NCBI GenBank assembly: GCA_028282545.1
Contig: JANQHT010000012.1
Coordinates: 1 to 59,686 of the forward strand
From: Spirochaetales bacterium
GTDB taxonomy: Bacteria > Spirochaetota > Spirochaetia > DSM-27196 > Alkalispirochaetaceae
Direction: 5' to 3'
DNA length: 59,686 nt
The notes under the pieces were generated by a model that did no database searches, was not told the origin of the DNA, and saw only the letters and a list, made by a program, of their open reading frames with translations. The translations under genes and the position numbers were made by a program. This document shows, piece after piece, positions 17,665 through 26,144 of the stretch. Numbering within the stretch: the first letter of the stretch is position 1; the number at the start of each line of letters is the position of its first letter.

Positions 17665-18527
17665 GGCTCCACCGTATTCACCCGGGGATCGACCAGGCAA
17701 GCATCCGCAGGCATCCGGCGCGCCTATTGCGTGCAGCGGCCATCGCAGTGCTCTTGATCTTGACGCTTCTCCCGCTCTACTGGATCGTCGTCACCAGCCT
17801 CAAAACCGCGCGCGAGGTGATCTTGCCGATTCCGACCTTTTTCCCTCGCACCGTAACCGTAGAGAACTACCGCGCCGTGCTCGATGCGGGCGTCCTCCGC
17901 AACTTCGCCAACAGCTTGATCACGGCCGGGTTGTCCACCGTGATCTCGATCGTTCTGGGATTTACCGGCGCATACGCGCTCACGCGCTACCGTTTTCCCT
18001 TGCGGTTCAACACCCTTTTTTTGGTGTGGGTTCTTGTCGTAAAGATCCTTCCCCCGATGGTGCTGTCGGTACCCCTGTACGAACTCTTCTCTTCCGCCGG
18101 GCTTCTCAACCGTCTCTCGGGACTCGCCCTCGTCTACCAAGTCTATACCCTGCCGTACGCGCTGTGGATCCTCGTCGGTTTTCTCAAAGGCGTGCCCAAA
18201 GAGCTGGAAGAAGCGGCGCAGATCGACGGCGCGGGGCCCGGGGCGACGCTCGTGCGCATCATACTCCCCCTTTCCGCCGGCGGGGTAACGGCCACCGCGA
18301 TCTTCAGCGCGATCATGGCGTGGGATGAATTCCTCTTTGCGCTTCTCTTTCTACGGCGTCCCTCGATGCTCACCCTTCCGTTGCGCATCGCAAACTACAT
18401 CACCGAGTACGAGACCGAATGGGGACGACTGATGGCGATCGGTGTTCTATCGTCGATCCCGTTGTTGCTGTTGACGAACTTCACGTACAAGCGCCTCTCC
18501 GAAGGCTTTACGGCTTCACTCAAGTAG
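17661..18527 (+). CDS. ABC transporter permease, MalG/UgpE type
   Basis: The 288-aa partner permease has six hydrophobic helices (LLRAAAIAVLLILTLLPLYW first) and an EAA-type loop (EEAAQIDGAGPGATLVRIILP). The GTG start overlaps the upstream stop (GTGA), showing translational coupling. No ATPase gene accompanies the pair, so a shared MsmX/UgpC-type ATPase encoded elsewhere is expected. Confidence 0.9.
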   Translation: MRLHRIHPGIDQASIRRHPARLLRAAAIAVLLILTLLPLYWIVVTSLKTAREVILPIPTFFPRTVTVENYRAVLDAGVLRNFANSLITAGLSTVISIVLGFTGAYALTRYRFPLRFNTLFLVWVLVVKILPPMVLSVPLYELFSSAGLLNRLSGLALVYQVYTLPYALWILVGFLKGVPKELEEAAQIDGAGPGATLVRIILPLSAGGVTATAIFSAIMAWDEFLFALLFLRRPSMLTLPLRIANYITEYETEWGRLMAIGVLSSIPLLLLTNFTYKRLSEGFTASLK

Positions 18528-18537
18528 GGCGATCCCG

Positions 18538-19281
18538 ATGAGCGCGCCTCTGATCGTCGCCCACAGCGGCTTTGCCGGCACACCGCCCAACTCCTTGCTT
18601 TCGGTTGAGGCCGCCGGGAGCGCCGGGGTCGATGCGGTCGAGTTTGATCTCCAGTGCAGCGCCGACGGCACGCCGATCCCCATGCACGACGGGGTCGTCG
18701 TTTCCGCGGATGGGGAACATCACCGTGTCGCCTCGGTGCCGGGTGAAAGCATCTTTCGCGGTATCCTCTCCGTTCCGGGGCGGAAGGAGCCTCCTCCGAC
18801 GCTCGCGGAGATCATCGATGCGTGCCGGAGTAACGATCTTTTGCTGAACCTCGACGTCAAAACCCCGCGCGTCTTTCCCGCGGTGCGAGCGATCCTCTCC
18901 AAATTCGGTTTTCACCACCGTATGTTTGTCACTGGGTGCGGGATCGGGGAGCTTCTGGGGGCCGATCGGCCGATTCCGGAGGCGAGCCTCTTGGTAAACA
19001 TCGAGCCGCCGGCCGAGACGGAGATCGAACGTCACACCCGCGTGCAGAACCTCATCGGGCGCGTCGTCGCGCTGGGAGCACAAGGAATCAACGTAGAACA
19101 CACCCGTGTTGATCGCGATCTCGTTACCGCCGCCCGCGAGCGCTTTCTCAGCGTCGCGGTTTGGACCGTCGATCGAACCGAGGATCTGGATCGTGTACGC
19201 GCGCTCCCCGTTGACGCGATTACGAGTAACGTTCCGATCGCGATGTGCCGCTCGACGGAGTCGTCGCTATCGGAAGCGTGA
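18538..19281 (+). CDS. Glycerophosphodiester phosphodiesterase-family protein with variant motif
   Basis: The 247-aa TIM-barrel protein of the GDPD family would hydrolyse a phosphodiester to an alcohol and a sugar- or glycerol-phosphate. Metal and catalytic positions are visible as VEFDLQCSADG (E-x-D) and PMHDG (second His), and LNLDVKTP later. The normally invariant His-Arg pair is His-Ser (AHSGFAG), and the usual P-E-N-T is PPNS. These changes may shift substrate choice or weaken activity. No signal peptide is present, so it acts on imported substrate. It lies 10 nt after the second permease, so it belongs to that operon. Confidence 0.78.
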   Translation: MSAPLIVAHSGFAGTPPNSLLSVEAAGSAGVDAVEFDLQCSADGTPIPMHDGVVVSADGEHHRVASVPGESIFRGILSVPGRKEPPPTLAEIIDACRSNDLLLNLDVKTPRVFPAVRAILSKFGFHHRMFVTGCGIGELLGADRPIPEASLLVNIEPPAETEIERHTRVQNLIGRVVALGAQGINVEHTRVDRDLVTAARERFLSVAVWTVDRTEDLDRVRALPVDAITSNVPIAMCRSTESSLSEA

Positions 19282-19429
19282 TTGAGACCGCGTGCATAAC
19301 CACGATTGTGTATCGATTCACCGACACCGAGACAGATCACGATGGCCGCATACGGTCGACTCCGCCCCGTCACCCTTCGCGGCAGATTGATACTGGATCA
19401 GAATCCATGTGCCTTCTGCCCGTCGATTG

Positions 19430-19900
19430 CTATATCCAGAACCCGTCGTGGACCGCTTTTGCTTCCTCTTCGATCATCGGACCAAGGACTTCGATCTCCT
19501 TGTTGCCCTGTCGGATCACGTCGCGGCACGATACAGAAAGGACCTCTTTGGCGCTCGTTCCCCCCATCGAGTACAGCGCCTCGGCGCTGAGACCGTAGAC
19601 TACGCGCCCAACGTTTCCCCAGAAGATCGCCGCAGCGCACATGGCGCACGGCTCCGCGCTCGAGTACAAGGTACACGAGCCGAGGAACTCCGGATCGTAC
19701 TTCTGCGACGCGAGCCGCATGAGATTGGTCTCCGCGTGCCCGGTACAGTCCTTCTCCGTCACAACGCTGTTTTCGGCGCGCTCAAGAATGTTCCCGGCCC
19801 GGTCCACGAGCACTGCCCCAAAGGGGTGGTTTCCATTGTCACGGGCGCTCCGTGCAACGTCGATCGCTGCACGAACGTACCCGGCATCGTTGTCACGCAT
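19430..19900 (-). CDS. Nucleoside/guanine-type cytidine deaminase-fold enzyme
   Basis: This 156-aa cytoplasmic zinc deaminase has the H-A-E motif (TGHAETNLMRLASQ) and PCxxC motif (SSAEPCAMCAAAIFWG) of the CDA superfamily. Length and the GNHPFGAVLVDRAG segment fit guanine deaminase/TadA-like small deaminases. It is 23 nt downstream of the GH43 gene on the same strand and may be co-transcribed, though no metabolic link is apparent. The 148-bp convergent gap to the phosphodiesterase gene shows no clear terminator. Confidence 0.85.
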   Translation of the reverse strand: MRDNDAGYVRAAIDVARSARDNGNHPFGAVLVDRAGNILERAENSVVTEKDCTGHAETNLMRLASQKYDPEFLGSCTLYSSAEPCAMCAAAIFWGNVGRVVYGLSAEALYSMGGTSAKEVLSVSCRDVIRQGNKEIEVLGPMIEEEAKAVHDGFWI

Positions 19901-19923
19901 GGTCGATGCGTATCACGGACGGG

Positions 19924-21750
19924 TCAAAGAGGCAAGTAGCGGAAGGAGGCAACGTCGGCATGTAGACCGCGGCCGGTCATGTCGTGGCACGCGACGCCCA
20001 CGAACGTGCCGGTGAATCCCATGGGCCAGGTGCGCTCGTCGGAGAGCTGCAGCATGTCGAGGGAGGGCCCCAGCGCCCGGACGCCCCGTTCCGTCGTGCC
20101 GTCGGGAGCGGTCTCAGCCGGATCAACTCCGACGTACCAGTCGCCACCGGCGGATTCGTCCAACAGGAAAAAACGCCCAAGGGAACCGTGAACAACTACA
20201 CCCAGGTGAACGGGCCCCGCCGGGAGATCAACCTCCGGTTGGACCGGCAGCGAGAGTACACCGGCGGCGTAGGAGACTACGCCCAGGGTTCGGTGACCGT
20301 CCGTCTCCGATACGCGCAAGTAGTACAGGTTGCGTTCGTCGTACCGGACGATCAGTCCCGCCATCTGCTGAAACGACTCCGGTTCGACATCGATAGTTGT
20401 CTCCGCAGCGTACGAGTGACCGGTTACGGCCGTCGCCACGACCGTTTGGTGAAACGTGGAGACGGGTGAGTCGCGCCCGATGAGGCGAAGATAACCGGGA
20501 CGGGCACCGAGTGAGACATCGTCGCCCCAAGGGCGCCGCAAGCCGCGAAAGGCCGGGTGAAGCCTTGGCCCGCTGCCGTCGCCGTGAGCCGAAAAACGCA
20601 CATCGATCGCGCCCCCGTTTCCGGGCAGAACGGAGCCATCGCCATCGTTCCTCAGGGTCGGTTCGAGAGATGGAAACGTCACCGACGAAAGTGAGTGCTG
20701 AATCGGCGTACCATCGTCGTCGGCCACGTACGGCCAATCGTCATCGTCCCAGAGTACCCGGGCAAGGGACGTCTCACGCCCTACCGGGCACGCCGTTGAG
20801 CCCGGTAGGGCGCGCGCGCTCAAGTAGGCGAGCACCCACTCGGTATCGGACACGCGACACAGGCTGCCGTGTCCCGCTTTCTGGGGACGCTCGAAAAAGT
20901 CGTGCGGCAACGCCTCGGACAACGCGTCGCCGCCCTTCAGCGGATACCCGAGGCCTTCGCTTTTCCGCACGGTTTCATCGAGCAGACCCGCGTCGCGATC
21001 ATAGGCCATGAAGCCGCTGAGGAACGGCCGGCGCGGGTGGATTTCGTATGGTCCCGTGACGTGCCGGGACCGCGCCACCGTCACGACGTGGCGGTAGGAG
21101 GTCCCGCCTTCGGCGGTTATCAGGTAATACCACCGGTTGCGCCTGTAGAGGTGCGGCGCCTCGGTGGAGTCGAATCGAGTGGGCGTGAAGATCTTTCGTA
21201 TGGGACCGACGAGTTCGCGCCGGTTCCGGTCATATTCCTGGAGCAGGATACCGGAAAAGTAGCTCGGTGAAGCGAGCGTCCCGCGATAGTCCCATTCCAT
21301 GTTGACGCACCAACTGCGCCCGTCGTCGTCGTGGAAGAGTGACGCGTCAAAGCCGCCGGCATTGAGGTAGACGGGATCGCTCCAGGGCCCGTCGATTGCC
21401 ACGGCGGTTGTCACGAAGTTGGGAGTGTCCTTGAAGGCGCCCCAGTCGCGGCTTTCCGCGCCGCGCCATTCGCGCACCACCGAGTAGACCAGGTAGAAGA
21501 GGCCTTCATGCCACGTCAGGCACGGCGCCCAGACGCCTCCGGAACTCGGGATCCCCGTCATGTCCAGGAGACGCGTCTGTGCAAGGGGGCGCCCCGCCAG
21601 TGACCAGTGCGCCAAATCGGCAGATCGCCAGACCTGGACGCCGGGATACCACTCAAAGGTCGAAGTGGCTATGAAGAACTCGTCCCCGACCCGCACAATC
21701 GATGGATCGGGATTAAATCCTTGTAGGATCGGATTACGGACAGTGACCAC
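19924..21750 (-). CDS. Glycoside hydrolase family 43, probable beta-xylosidase
   Basis: Hydrolyses xylo-oligosaccharides or arabinoxylan fragments. The 608-aa protein has no signal peptide, so it acts on imported oligosaccharides. The five-bladed propeller domain (~1-320) keeps the catalytic acids: Asp15 in GFNPDPSIVR (base), Asp in GFDASLFHDDDG, and Glu in DSTEAPHLYRR (acid). A C-terminal beta-sandwich (~380-600) is typical of XynB-type enzymes. The GTG start follows GGGGAGG. It is the gene directly behind two sugar permeases and matches the xylose genes at 3.2-6.2 kb. Confidence 0.92.
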   Translation of the reverse strand: MVTVRNPILQGFNPDPSIVRVGDEFFIATSTFEWYPGVQVWRSADLAHWSLAGRPLAQTRLLDMTGIPSSGGVWAPCLTWHEGLFYLVYSVVREWRGAESRDWGAFKDTPNFVTTAVAIDGPWSDPVYLNAGGFDASLFHDDDGRSWCVNMEWDYRGTLASPSYFSGILLQEYDRNRRELVGPIRKIFTPTRFDSTEAPHLYRRNRWYYLITAEGGTSYRHVVTVARSRHVTGPYEIHPRRPFLSGFMAYDRDAGLLDETVRKSEGLGYPLKGGDALSEALPHDFFERPQKAGHGSLCRVSDTEWVLAYLSARALPGSTACPVGRETSLARVLWDDDDWPYVADDDGTPIQHSLSSVTFPSLEPTLRNDGDGSVLPGNGGAIDVRFSAHGDGSGPRLHPAFRGLRRPWGDDVSLGARPGYLRLIGRDSPVSTFHQTVVATAVTGHSYAAETTIDVEPESFQQMAGLIVRYDERNLYYLRVSETDGHRTLGVVSYAAGVLSLPVQPEVDLPAGPVHLGVVVHGSLGRFFLLDESAGGDWYVGVDPAETAPDGTTERGVRALGPSLDMLQLSDERTWPMGFTGTFVGVACHDMTGRGLHADVASFRYLPL

Positions 21751-21773
21751 GCGCCTCCCCTTAGCCCGGGTGC

Positions 21774-22640
21774 CTACCCTTTTACCGCGCCAAACGCGAT
21801 GCCACTGATCAGGTAGCGCGAGAGGAACGCAAAGGCGATGATGATGGGGATGACACTCAGGGCGATACCCAGGTACATCGCGCCGAAGTCGCGCTGGTAC
21901 GTGGTCGTGTTCAACTGCTGAATCATCAGGGGCAGCGTGTACTTCGACGCCTTGTTCAGGAGCGCCAAAGGCACGAGGTAGTTGTTCCAGTTGGCCAGGA
22001 ACGAGAAGATCGACATCGTGGCAATCCCCGGGACGATGAGTGGAAGCCCGATCTTATTGAAGATCTGGAACTCCCCCGCCCCGTCTATCCTCGCCGCTTC
22101 CACGAGACTCTTGTGCACCACCGTTGACGTGTACTGGCGCAGGAAAAACACCATGTACGGGCTCGCGATCGCCGGAAGAATCAGCGACCACCGCGTTCCG
22201 TAGAGGCCGATGGCGATCATGAGTTTGAACGTGCCGACCAGCATAATGGTCGGCGGAAGCATGATCACGCCGAGCAATAGCCCAAAGAGCAGTGTGCTTC
22301 CCCGGAAGCGGTACAAAGCGAATCCGTAGGCAGTCAACCCCGAGACGTACGCCGCCAGGGCCGTTGCGCTCACCGCGATGATCAAGGAGTTCAAAAACCC
22401 TCGAGGAATGGCAATTCCGCCGCCCCGAAGCCCCGTAACCGGGTCGAGCTCGCCGTAGATGAGGTTCATCCAGTTGTCGACGAGGGCGGTCCCCGGAATC
22501 ATCGTTGGACCGTAGTTGATCTCCTCATTGGTTCGCGTTGACTGCACCAGCATGATGTAGAAGGGCACGATGCATATCGCCGCAAAGGTCAGGAGCACAA
22601 GGTACAGGACGACTCGGCTCACAATTACACCGCTACGCAT
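21774..22640 (-). CDS. Carbohydrate ABC transporter permease, MalG type
   Basis: The 288-aa protein has six membrane helices starting VVLYLVLLTFAAICIVPFYI and an EAA loop (VEAARIDGAGEFQIFNKIGLP). Its ATG lies within the last codons of the upstream permease (8-nt overlap). Probable substrate is a xylo-oligosaccharide because GH43 follows 23 nt downstream. Confidence 0.92.
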   Translation of the reverse strand: MRSGVIVSRVVLYLVLLTFAAICIVPFYIMLVQSTRTNEEINYGPTMIPGTALVDNWMNLIYGELDPVTGLRGGGIAIPRGFLNSLIIAVSATALAAYVSGLTAYGFALYRFRGSTLLFGLLLGVIMLPPTIMLVGTFKLMIAIGLYGTRWSLILPAIASPYMVFFLRQYTSTVVHKSLVEAARIDGAGEFQIFNKIGLPLIVPGIATMSIFSFLANWNNYLVPLALLNKASKYTLPLMIQQLNTTTYQRDFGAMYLGIALSVIPIIIAFAFLSRYLISGIAFGAVKG

Positions 22641-23574
22641 TGCGTGCCGCCCTTTGCTTACGTCGTGGCCTCGCCTCGTCCTCTCGGCCGAACCCGACGA
22701 TGCGCAGGTAGATTGCGGAGAAGATGGCGGTCAACAGAAGCAGCAGGTACGACACCGACGCACCGGATCCGAGCTGGTAGAAGCGAAACGCGCGGTTATA
22801 GAGGTAAACGACGATTGTTGTCAGGCTCAAATCGGGGCCGCCCCGGCCACGGGTGAGTATCCATGGCAGGTCGAAGATGTTCATGCCGCCGATGAGCGAC
22901 GTGACGATGACGTATACCATGACGGGACGGAGCAACGGGAGGGTGACCATGCGGAAGACCTTCACCGGTCCGGCGCCGTCGACGACCGCCGCCTCAAAAA
23001 GGCTGGGAGAGATCGACTGGATACCCGCCATGAACAGAATCATCGTGTAACCGAACCACATCCACGTCTGAATCAGTGCAACGATGATGCGCGTCGCCAC
23101 GGGATCGTTCAACCAGAAGATGTATCGGTCGGCCGCACCTTTGTCGGTTCCGAAAACGATCTGGTTCAGCACACCCGACTGCCAGTCGAGCACGGCGTAG
23201 GCGAGCACCGCGATCGATGCGACGGTCACCAAGTTGGGGAAGAAGAAAACCGCGCGAAACGCGCCCTCTCCCCTGATCCGCAACTGACGGCTCGTAAGAA
23301 CGACGGCAAGAAAGAGCGCCGATCCAATCTGGAGGATGATGTTGGGCAACCAGATGATCCAGGTGTTCAAAAAGGATCTCCAGAAACCGACGCGGGTGAG
23401 TTCGTCAACGTAGTTCCTGAAACCGACAAAGGTGCGGCCCATCTTGGTGAAATCCTCGTCGGTAAGGCTTGTGACAAAGGTACTCACCATTGGATAGATC
23501 CAGAAGAGGATAAAGGCGATGAAGAACGGGATGACAAAATAGTAGCCGTAGCGACTGTAACGATCGTTCGCCAT
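22633..23574 (-). CDS. Carbohydrate ABC transporter permease, MalF type
   Basis: The 313-aa inner-membrane protein has a first helix YYFVIPFFIAFILFWIYP and an EAA loop (FEAAVVDGAGPVKVFRMVTLP). I start at the ATG at 23574 (preceded by GGAGA), since the longer frame to 23643 runs into the intercistronic hairpin. It ends with a basic tail (RPRRKQRAARNA). Confidence 0.92.
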   Translation of the reverse strand: MANDRYSRYGYYFVIPFFIAFILFWIYPMVSTFVTSLTDEDFTKMGRTFVGFRNYVDELTRVGFWRSFLNTWIIWLPNIILQIGSALFLAVVLTSRQLRIRGEGAFRAVFFFPNLVTVASIAVLAYAVLDWQSGVLNQIVFGTDKGAADRYIFWLNDPVATRIIVALIQTWMWFGYTMILFMAGIQSISPSLFEAAVVDGAGPVKVFRMVTLPLLRPVMVYVIVTSLIGGMNIFDLPWILTRGRGGPDLSLTTIVVYLYNRAFRFYQLGSGASVSYLLLLLTAIFSAIYLRIVGFGREDEARPRRKQRAARNA

Positions 23575-23601
23575 GGTGTGTCTCCGTGCAGCTTGAAGGA
23601 A

Positions 23602-23631
23602 GCCGTCGGATCCCAAACGGAATCCGACGGC
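23602..23631 (-). other. Intercistronic stem-loop after binding-protein gene
   Basis: GCCGTCGGAT (23602-23611) and ATCCGACGGC (23622-23631) make a perfect 10-bp stem with a 10-nt loop in the 87-nt gap between binding protein and first permease. It has no U-tract on the minus strand, so mRNA stabilisation or partial attenuation is more likely than full termination. Confidence 0.65.
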
Positions 23632-23661
23632 AAAGGATACCACGGGCGCCGTGCGGGACGT

Positions 23662-24954
23662 CTACTTGATCGTCACCTGCGGGTACGCCTCCTGCACGCG
23701 CTTGCCAAGTTCCGCGATGGCCTCATCAAAGGTCAGATCACCGACGAGGTACTCGTTTGCAACTTGCGCAAGGATGCTGTTGATCTGGTAGTCGTACCCC
23801 TGGATCGCCGAGGCGTCGATGTACTGTACCTGGTCGTAGAAGTAGGCGAAGGGGTTCTGACCGGAGAGAACGTCCGCCGAGTAATCCGCCGCCACCTTGT
23901 CCATGACGACTTTGTTCGACATAAACTCCGAGGCGCGGAGCGAGTACTCTTCCATCCAATCGGCGTCCTGGGTCAGCATGTTGATGAACTCCCAGGCGAG
24001 CGCTTTGTTGGGACTGTCGGCGTAGATACCGACCCACGTTCCACCCCAGAAAAAGGGATCCGGCGGAGCGGCCACCGCCCAGTCACCGAAACTCTTGTCT
24101 TGACCGGTCAGCACGAATTGGAGTCCCCAGGTGGGCCAACCGTACACAAAGACTTCCGCTTCGCCGGCGGGCGTATTCATCGCGTCGAACCAGGGACCCG
24201 ACCAGTCGTCGAGTTTGGCGTCGAAATCGCCGTCGCGAATCTCCTTGGCAACGCGGAGGTAGTTCCGGATCTGCTCGTCCACGACGAACTCGTTCCGGTC
24301 GTTGATCCACGGTTCGGTCCGAGCGGAGTAGAAGATGCGGAACTGCGTCTCACCGATCCCGGGGAACATCTTGACCGTGCCGCCACTCTCTTCGTACAGG
24401 GTCGCCGCGGTTGCGAGCACGGTGTCCCAATCGGCAAACAGCGCACCGATCTCTTCGGGATCGTCGGTACCGAAGTACTCCCGGGCGAGACTGCGTCGAT
24501 AGAACCAGCCACCGGGAGTCGTTTGCCACGTCAGGGCCACGACGTTGCCGTCGGCATCCATACCCATGCTCGCGGAATAGTCAAACATGTCGCTGGTGTC
24601 CGCGTTGAACGGAGCTTCACTGAGGTTGGTCCAATAGCCGCCTTCGACGAACTGGCGAACGTACGCCGCTTCACCGACGAAGAGATCGGGAACACCGCTA
24701 CCGGTCGCCAGCAGGGGTCGGATCTTCGCCTCATAGTCCGCGATGGGCACCATTTCCATCTCTACGGATGCTCCGGTGCGTTCTTCGAAATCGGCGACGA
24801 TACCCTGGTCGTTGAACTCACCGGTAAAGGTGATGATCGAGAGTGTCATGCCCTCGAAGGACTCGGGGGTGACCACCTCTTCCTGACCGCCGCCGGCAAA
24901 GAGCACCGGTACGAGGACGGTTGCGGCAACAAAAAATGCCAGAAAACGCTTCAT
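23662..24954 (-). CDS. Carbohydrate ABC transporter solute-binding protein (family 1)
   Basis: The 430-aa exported sugar-binding protein has signal peptide MKRFLAFFVAATVLVPVLFA, then GGGQEE; there is no lipobox Cys. The mature part has the family-1 signature (MTLSIITFTGEFNDQGIVADF, LNKALAWEFINMLTQDADW-like segment). The ATG at 24954 follows GGAGGAGG closely; nine further codons upstream are not needed. It heads the operon binding protein-MalF-MalG-GH43, and its promoter carries three operator-like repeats. Confidence 0.92.
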   Translation of the reverse strand: MKRFLAFFVAATVLVPVLFAGGGQEEVVTPESFEGMTLSIITFTGEFNDQGIVADFEERTGASVEMEMVPIADYEAKIRPLLATGSGVPDLFVGEAAYVRQFVEGGYWTNLSEAPFNADTSDMFDYSASMGMDADGNVVALTWQTTPGGWFYRRSLAREYFGTDDPEEIGALFADWDTVLATAATLYEESGGTVKMFPGIGETQFRIFYSARTEPWINDRNEFVVDEQIRNYLRVAKEIRDGDFDAKLDDWSGPWFDAMNTPAGEAEVFVYGWPTWGLQFVLTGQDKSFGDWAVAAPPDPFFWGGTWVGIYADSPNKALAWEFINMLTQDADWMEEYSLRASEFMSNKVVMDKVAADYSADVLSGQNPFAYFYDQVQYIDASAIQGYDYQINSILAQVANEYLVGDLTFDEAIAELGKRVQEAYPQVTIK

Positions 24955-24971
24955 ACTTTCTCCTCCTCCTA

Positions 24972-25058
24972 TTTGTTCCAACCAATCGGTATTTTGTTGG
25001 TACTAAATCGTCGCATCGATCGCCGAAACTGTCAAGTAAAATTCCATTTTGTTGGTAC
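24972..25058 (-). promoter_or_regulatory. Promoter and operator repeats of the xyloside transport operon
   Basis: On the minus strand a consensus -35 TTGACA (25035-25030) is followed at 17 nt by a weak -10 GACGAT (25012-25007). TTTTGTTGGTAC (plus-strand reading) occurs twice, at 24992-25003 and 25047-25058, bracketing this promoter 55 bp apart. A third related site, TTTGTTCCAACCAAT, lies in the leader at 24972-24986 and matches the site ahead of the GntR-LacI regulator at 6237-6250. This layout fits repression by looping or blocking. Confidence 0.55.
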
Positions 25059-25077
25059 ATTTTGATCTGCGACGATT

Positions 25078-25228
25078 TTCACGATCGGCCGGGCCTACCT
25101 GTTTGCCCTTCTCTACATCAACGTGCCCGTAGCGGGCCTTCTCGGCGCCCAGGGTATCGGCGCGGGCAGAGGGGAACACGCTCATCGTCTATCTCGCGAC
25201 GGCGGCGCTGACCGTGATATGGATGTGA
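25078..25228 (+). pseudogene. Decayed C-terminal fragment of a membrane protein
   Basis: One frame reads a hydrophobic stretch (AYLFALLYINVPVAGLLGA) from about 25098. After a frame change near 25160 another reads NTLIVYLATAALTVIWM ending in a stop at about 25228. Together they look like the last two helices of a small membrane protein broken by a frameshift. The identity of the parent family is unknown. Confidence 0.4.
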
Positions 25229-25251
25229 CGAATAGGGAAGACCGAAAGGAC

Positions 25252-25477
25252 ATGCAGTTCAAGGCCCTGGCCGATCACAACCGCAGAACCGTCGTCGAAC
25301 GGGTCCACGAGAGGCCGGGCATCACCCTGCAGGAGCTATGCGAAGAATTTCCCCATGTCGCGCTTCGCGGTGATGAAACACATCAGCATCCTGGAAGAGG
25401 CCGGTTTTATTCAAAGTGAGAAGCGATCGATATACCGCGTGTTCTTCGTGGAGTCGTGGTTCTCGCAATTCGCATAA
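25252..25477 (+). pseudogene. Frameshifted, truncated ArsR-family regulator
   Basis: Codons from 25252 read MQFKALADHNRRTVVERV and LQELCEEFP, as in winged-helix ArsR regulators that precede SRPBCC genes. After the run CCCC at 25351-25354 the protein continues only in the +1 frame: MSRFAVMKHISILEEAGFI, ending at TAA 25475-25477. Removing one C would restore about 74 residues, still short of the usual ~100. Sequencing error in the C run is possible, but the surrounding debris favours real decay. Confidence 0.65.
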
Positions 25478-25535
25478 TTCACAAAGGAATATCTATGGCG
25501 ATATTCGCAAAAGAAATGGGCGAAGCTATCATTCG

Positions 25536-25590
25536 AACCCCCCGGAGAAAACGGGAAAGACCTTGGAAGAATGGATCGCAGGCGTCCTGG
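25536..25590 (+). pseudogene. Short fragment resembling a DUF4287-type N-terminus
   Basis: The segment EKTGKTLEEWIAGV recalls the conserved KTGK-x-LEEW start of DUF4287-like proteins often found beside ArsR/SRPBCC genes. The frame has no proper start and runs into the end of the opposing VOC gene. It is part of the same decayed patch. Confidence 0.3.
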
Positions 25591-25594
25591 ACGG

Positions 25595-26068
25595 CTATCG
25601 GATGATCTCGTTCATCGTCTCGATCGAGAAGCCGAGCGTGTCCTCAAGGTCGTAGTACTCCCACACCTTGCCCAGGTTTTTGCCGACGGATGCACCGGAC
25701 TGTGAGATCTTCACATTCTTTGACTTGAAGTACTCGCGGACGGGATCGTGTTCGGGAATGCTGAACTTGATGTGATGGAGACCGGGTCCTTTCTCGTCGA
25801 GGAACGTTCGCCAGATCGTCTTGCCCGTGAGCGGCTGGATGACCTCAAATTCGATATTCCCCAGATTGAAGAAGCAGAACTTCGCGGTGAACGGTGCATC
25901 TTGGCCGTAATACCGCATCATCGGCGTCTGTGCACCTTCCGGCGGAAACTCCACCACGTTGAAGGGCCCGATACCGAGTATTTCCTGGAACGTCTTGAGC
26001 GTCCCCTCCAGATCGTCGGTCACCATTCCGATCTGGATCGGGTTTCTGAACGTCTCTTCCGGTTTCAT
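25595..26068 (-). CDS. VOC-family (glyoxalase/methylmalonyl-CoA epimerase-like) protein
   Basis: The 157-aa metal-binding enzyme fold has two beta-alpha-beta-beta-beta modules (NPIQIGMVTDDLEGTLKTF; GPGLHHIKFSIPEHDPV). Likely ligands are the His of GLHHIKF and Glu residues in IEFEVIQPL and SIETMNE. It may act as an epimerase or isomerase on a ketone or CoA ester, or as a lyase or dioxygenase. It is the last co-oriented gene downstream of the organic-acid operon (77 nt after the TauE-like gene), but membership of that operon is uncertain. Confidence 0.7.
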   Translation of the reverse strand: MKPEETFRNPIQIGMVTDDLEGTLKTFQEILGIGPFNVVEFPPEGAQTPMMRYYGQDAPFTAKFCFFNLGNIEFEVIQPLTGKTIWRTFLDEKGPGLHHIKFSIPEHDPVREYFKSKNVKISQSGASVGKNLGKVWEYYDLEDTLGFSIETMNEIIR

Positions 26069-26144
26069 AGTCGCCTCGCTTGTATGGTGTTTCCAGCATC
26101 AGGATTGTATATCACCCCCTGACAATTGGCTATGCAGAGGCGGT

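Noticed and set aside
22570..25065. 831-codon open frame on the plus strand
   Set aside because: It is antisense to the binding-protein and permease genes, whose products have clear family motifs. The frame is open only because of biased codon use and its translation is rich in charged residues with no recognisable domain.
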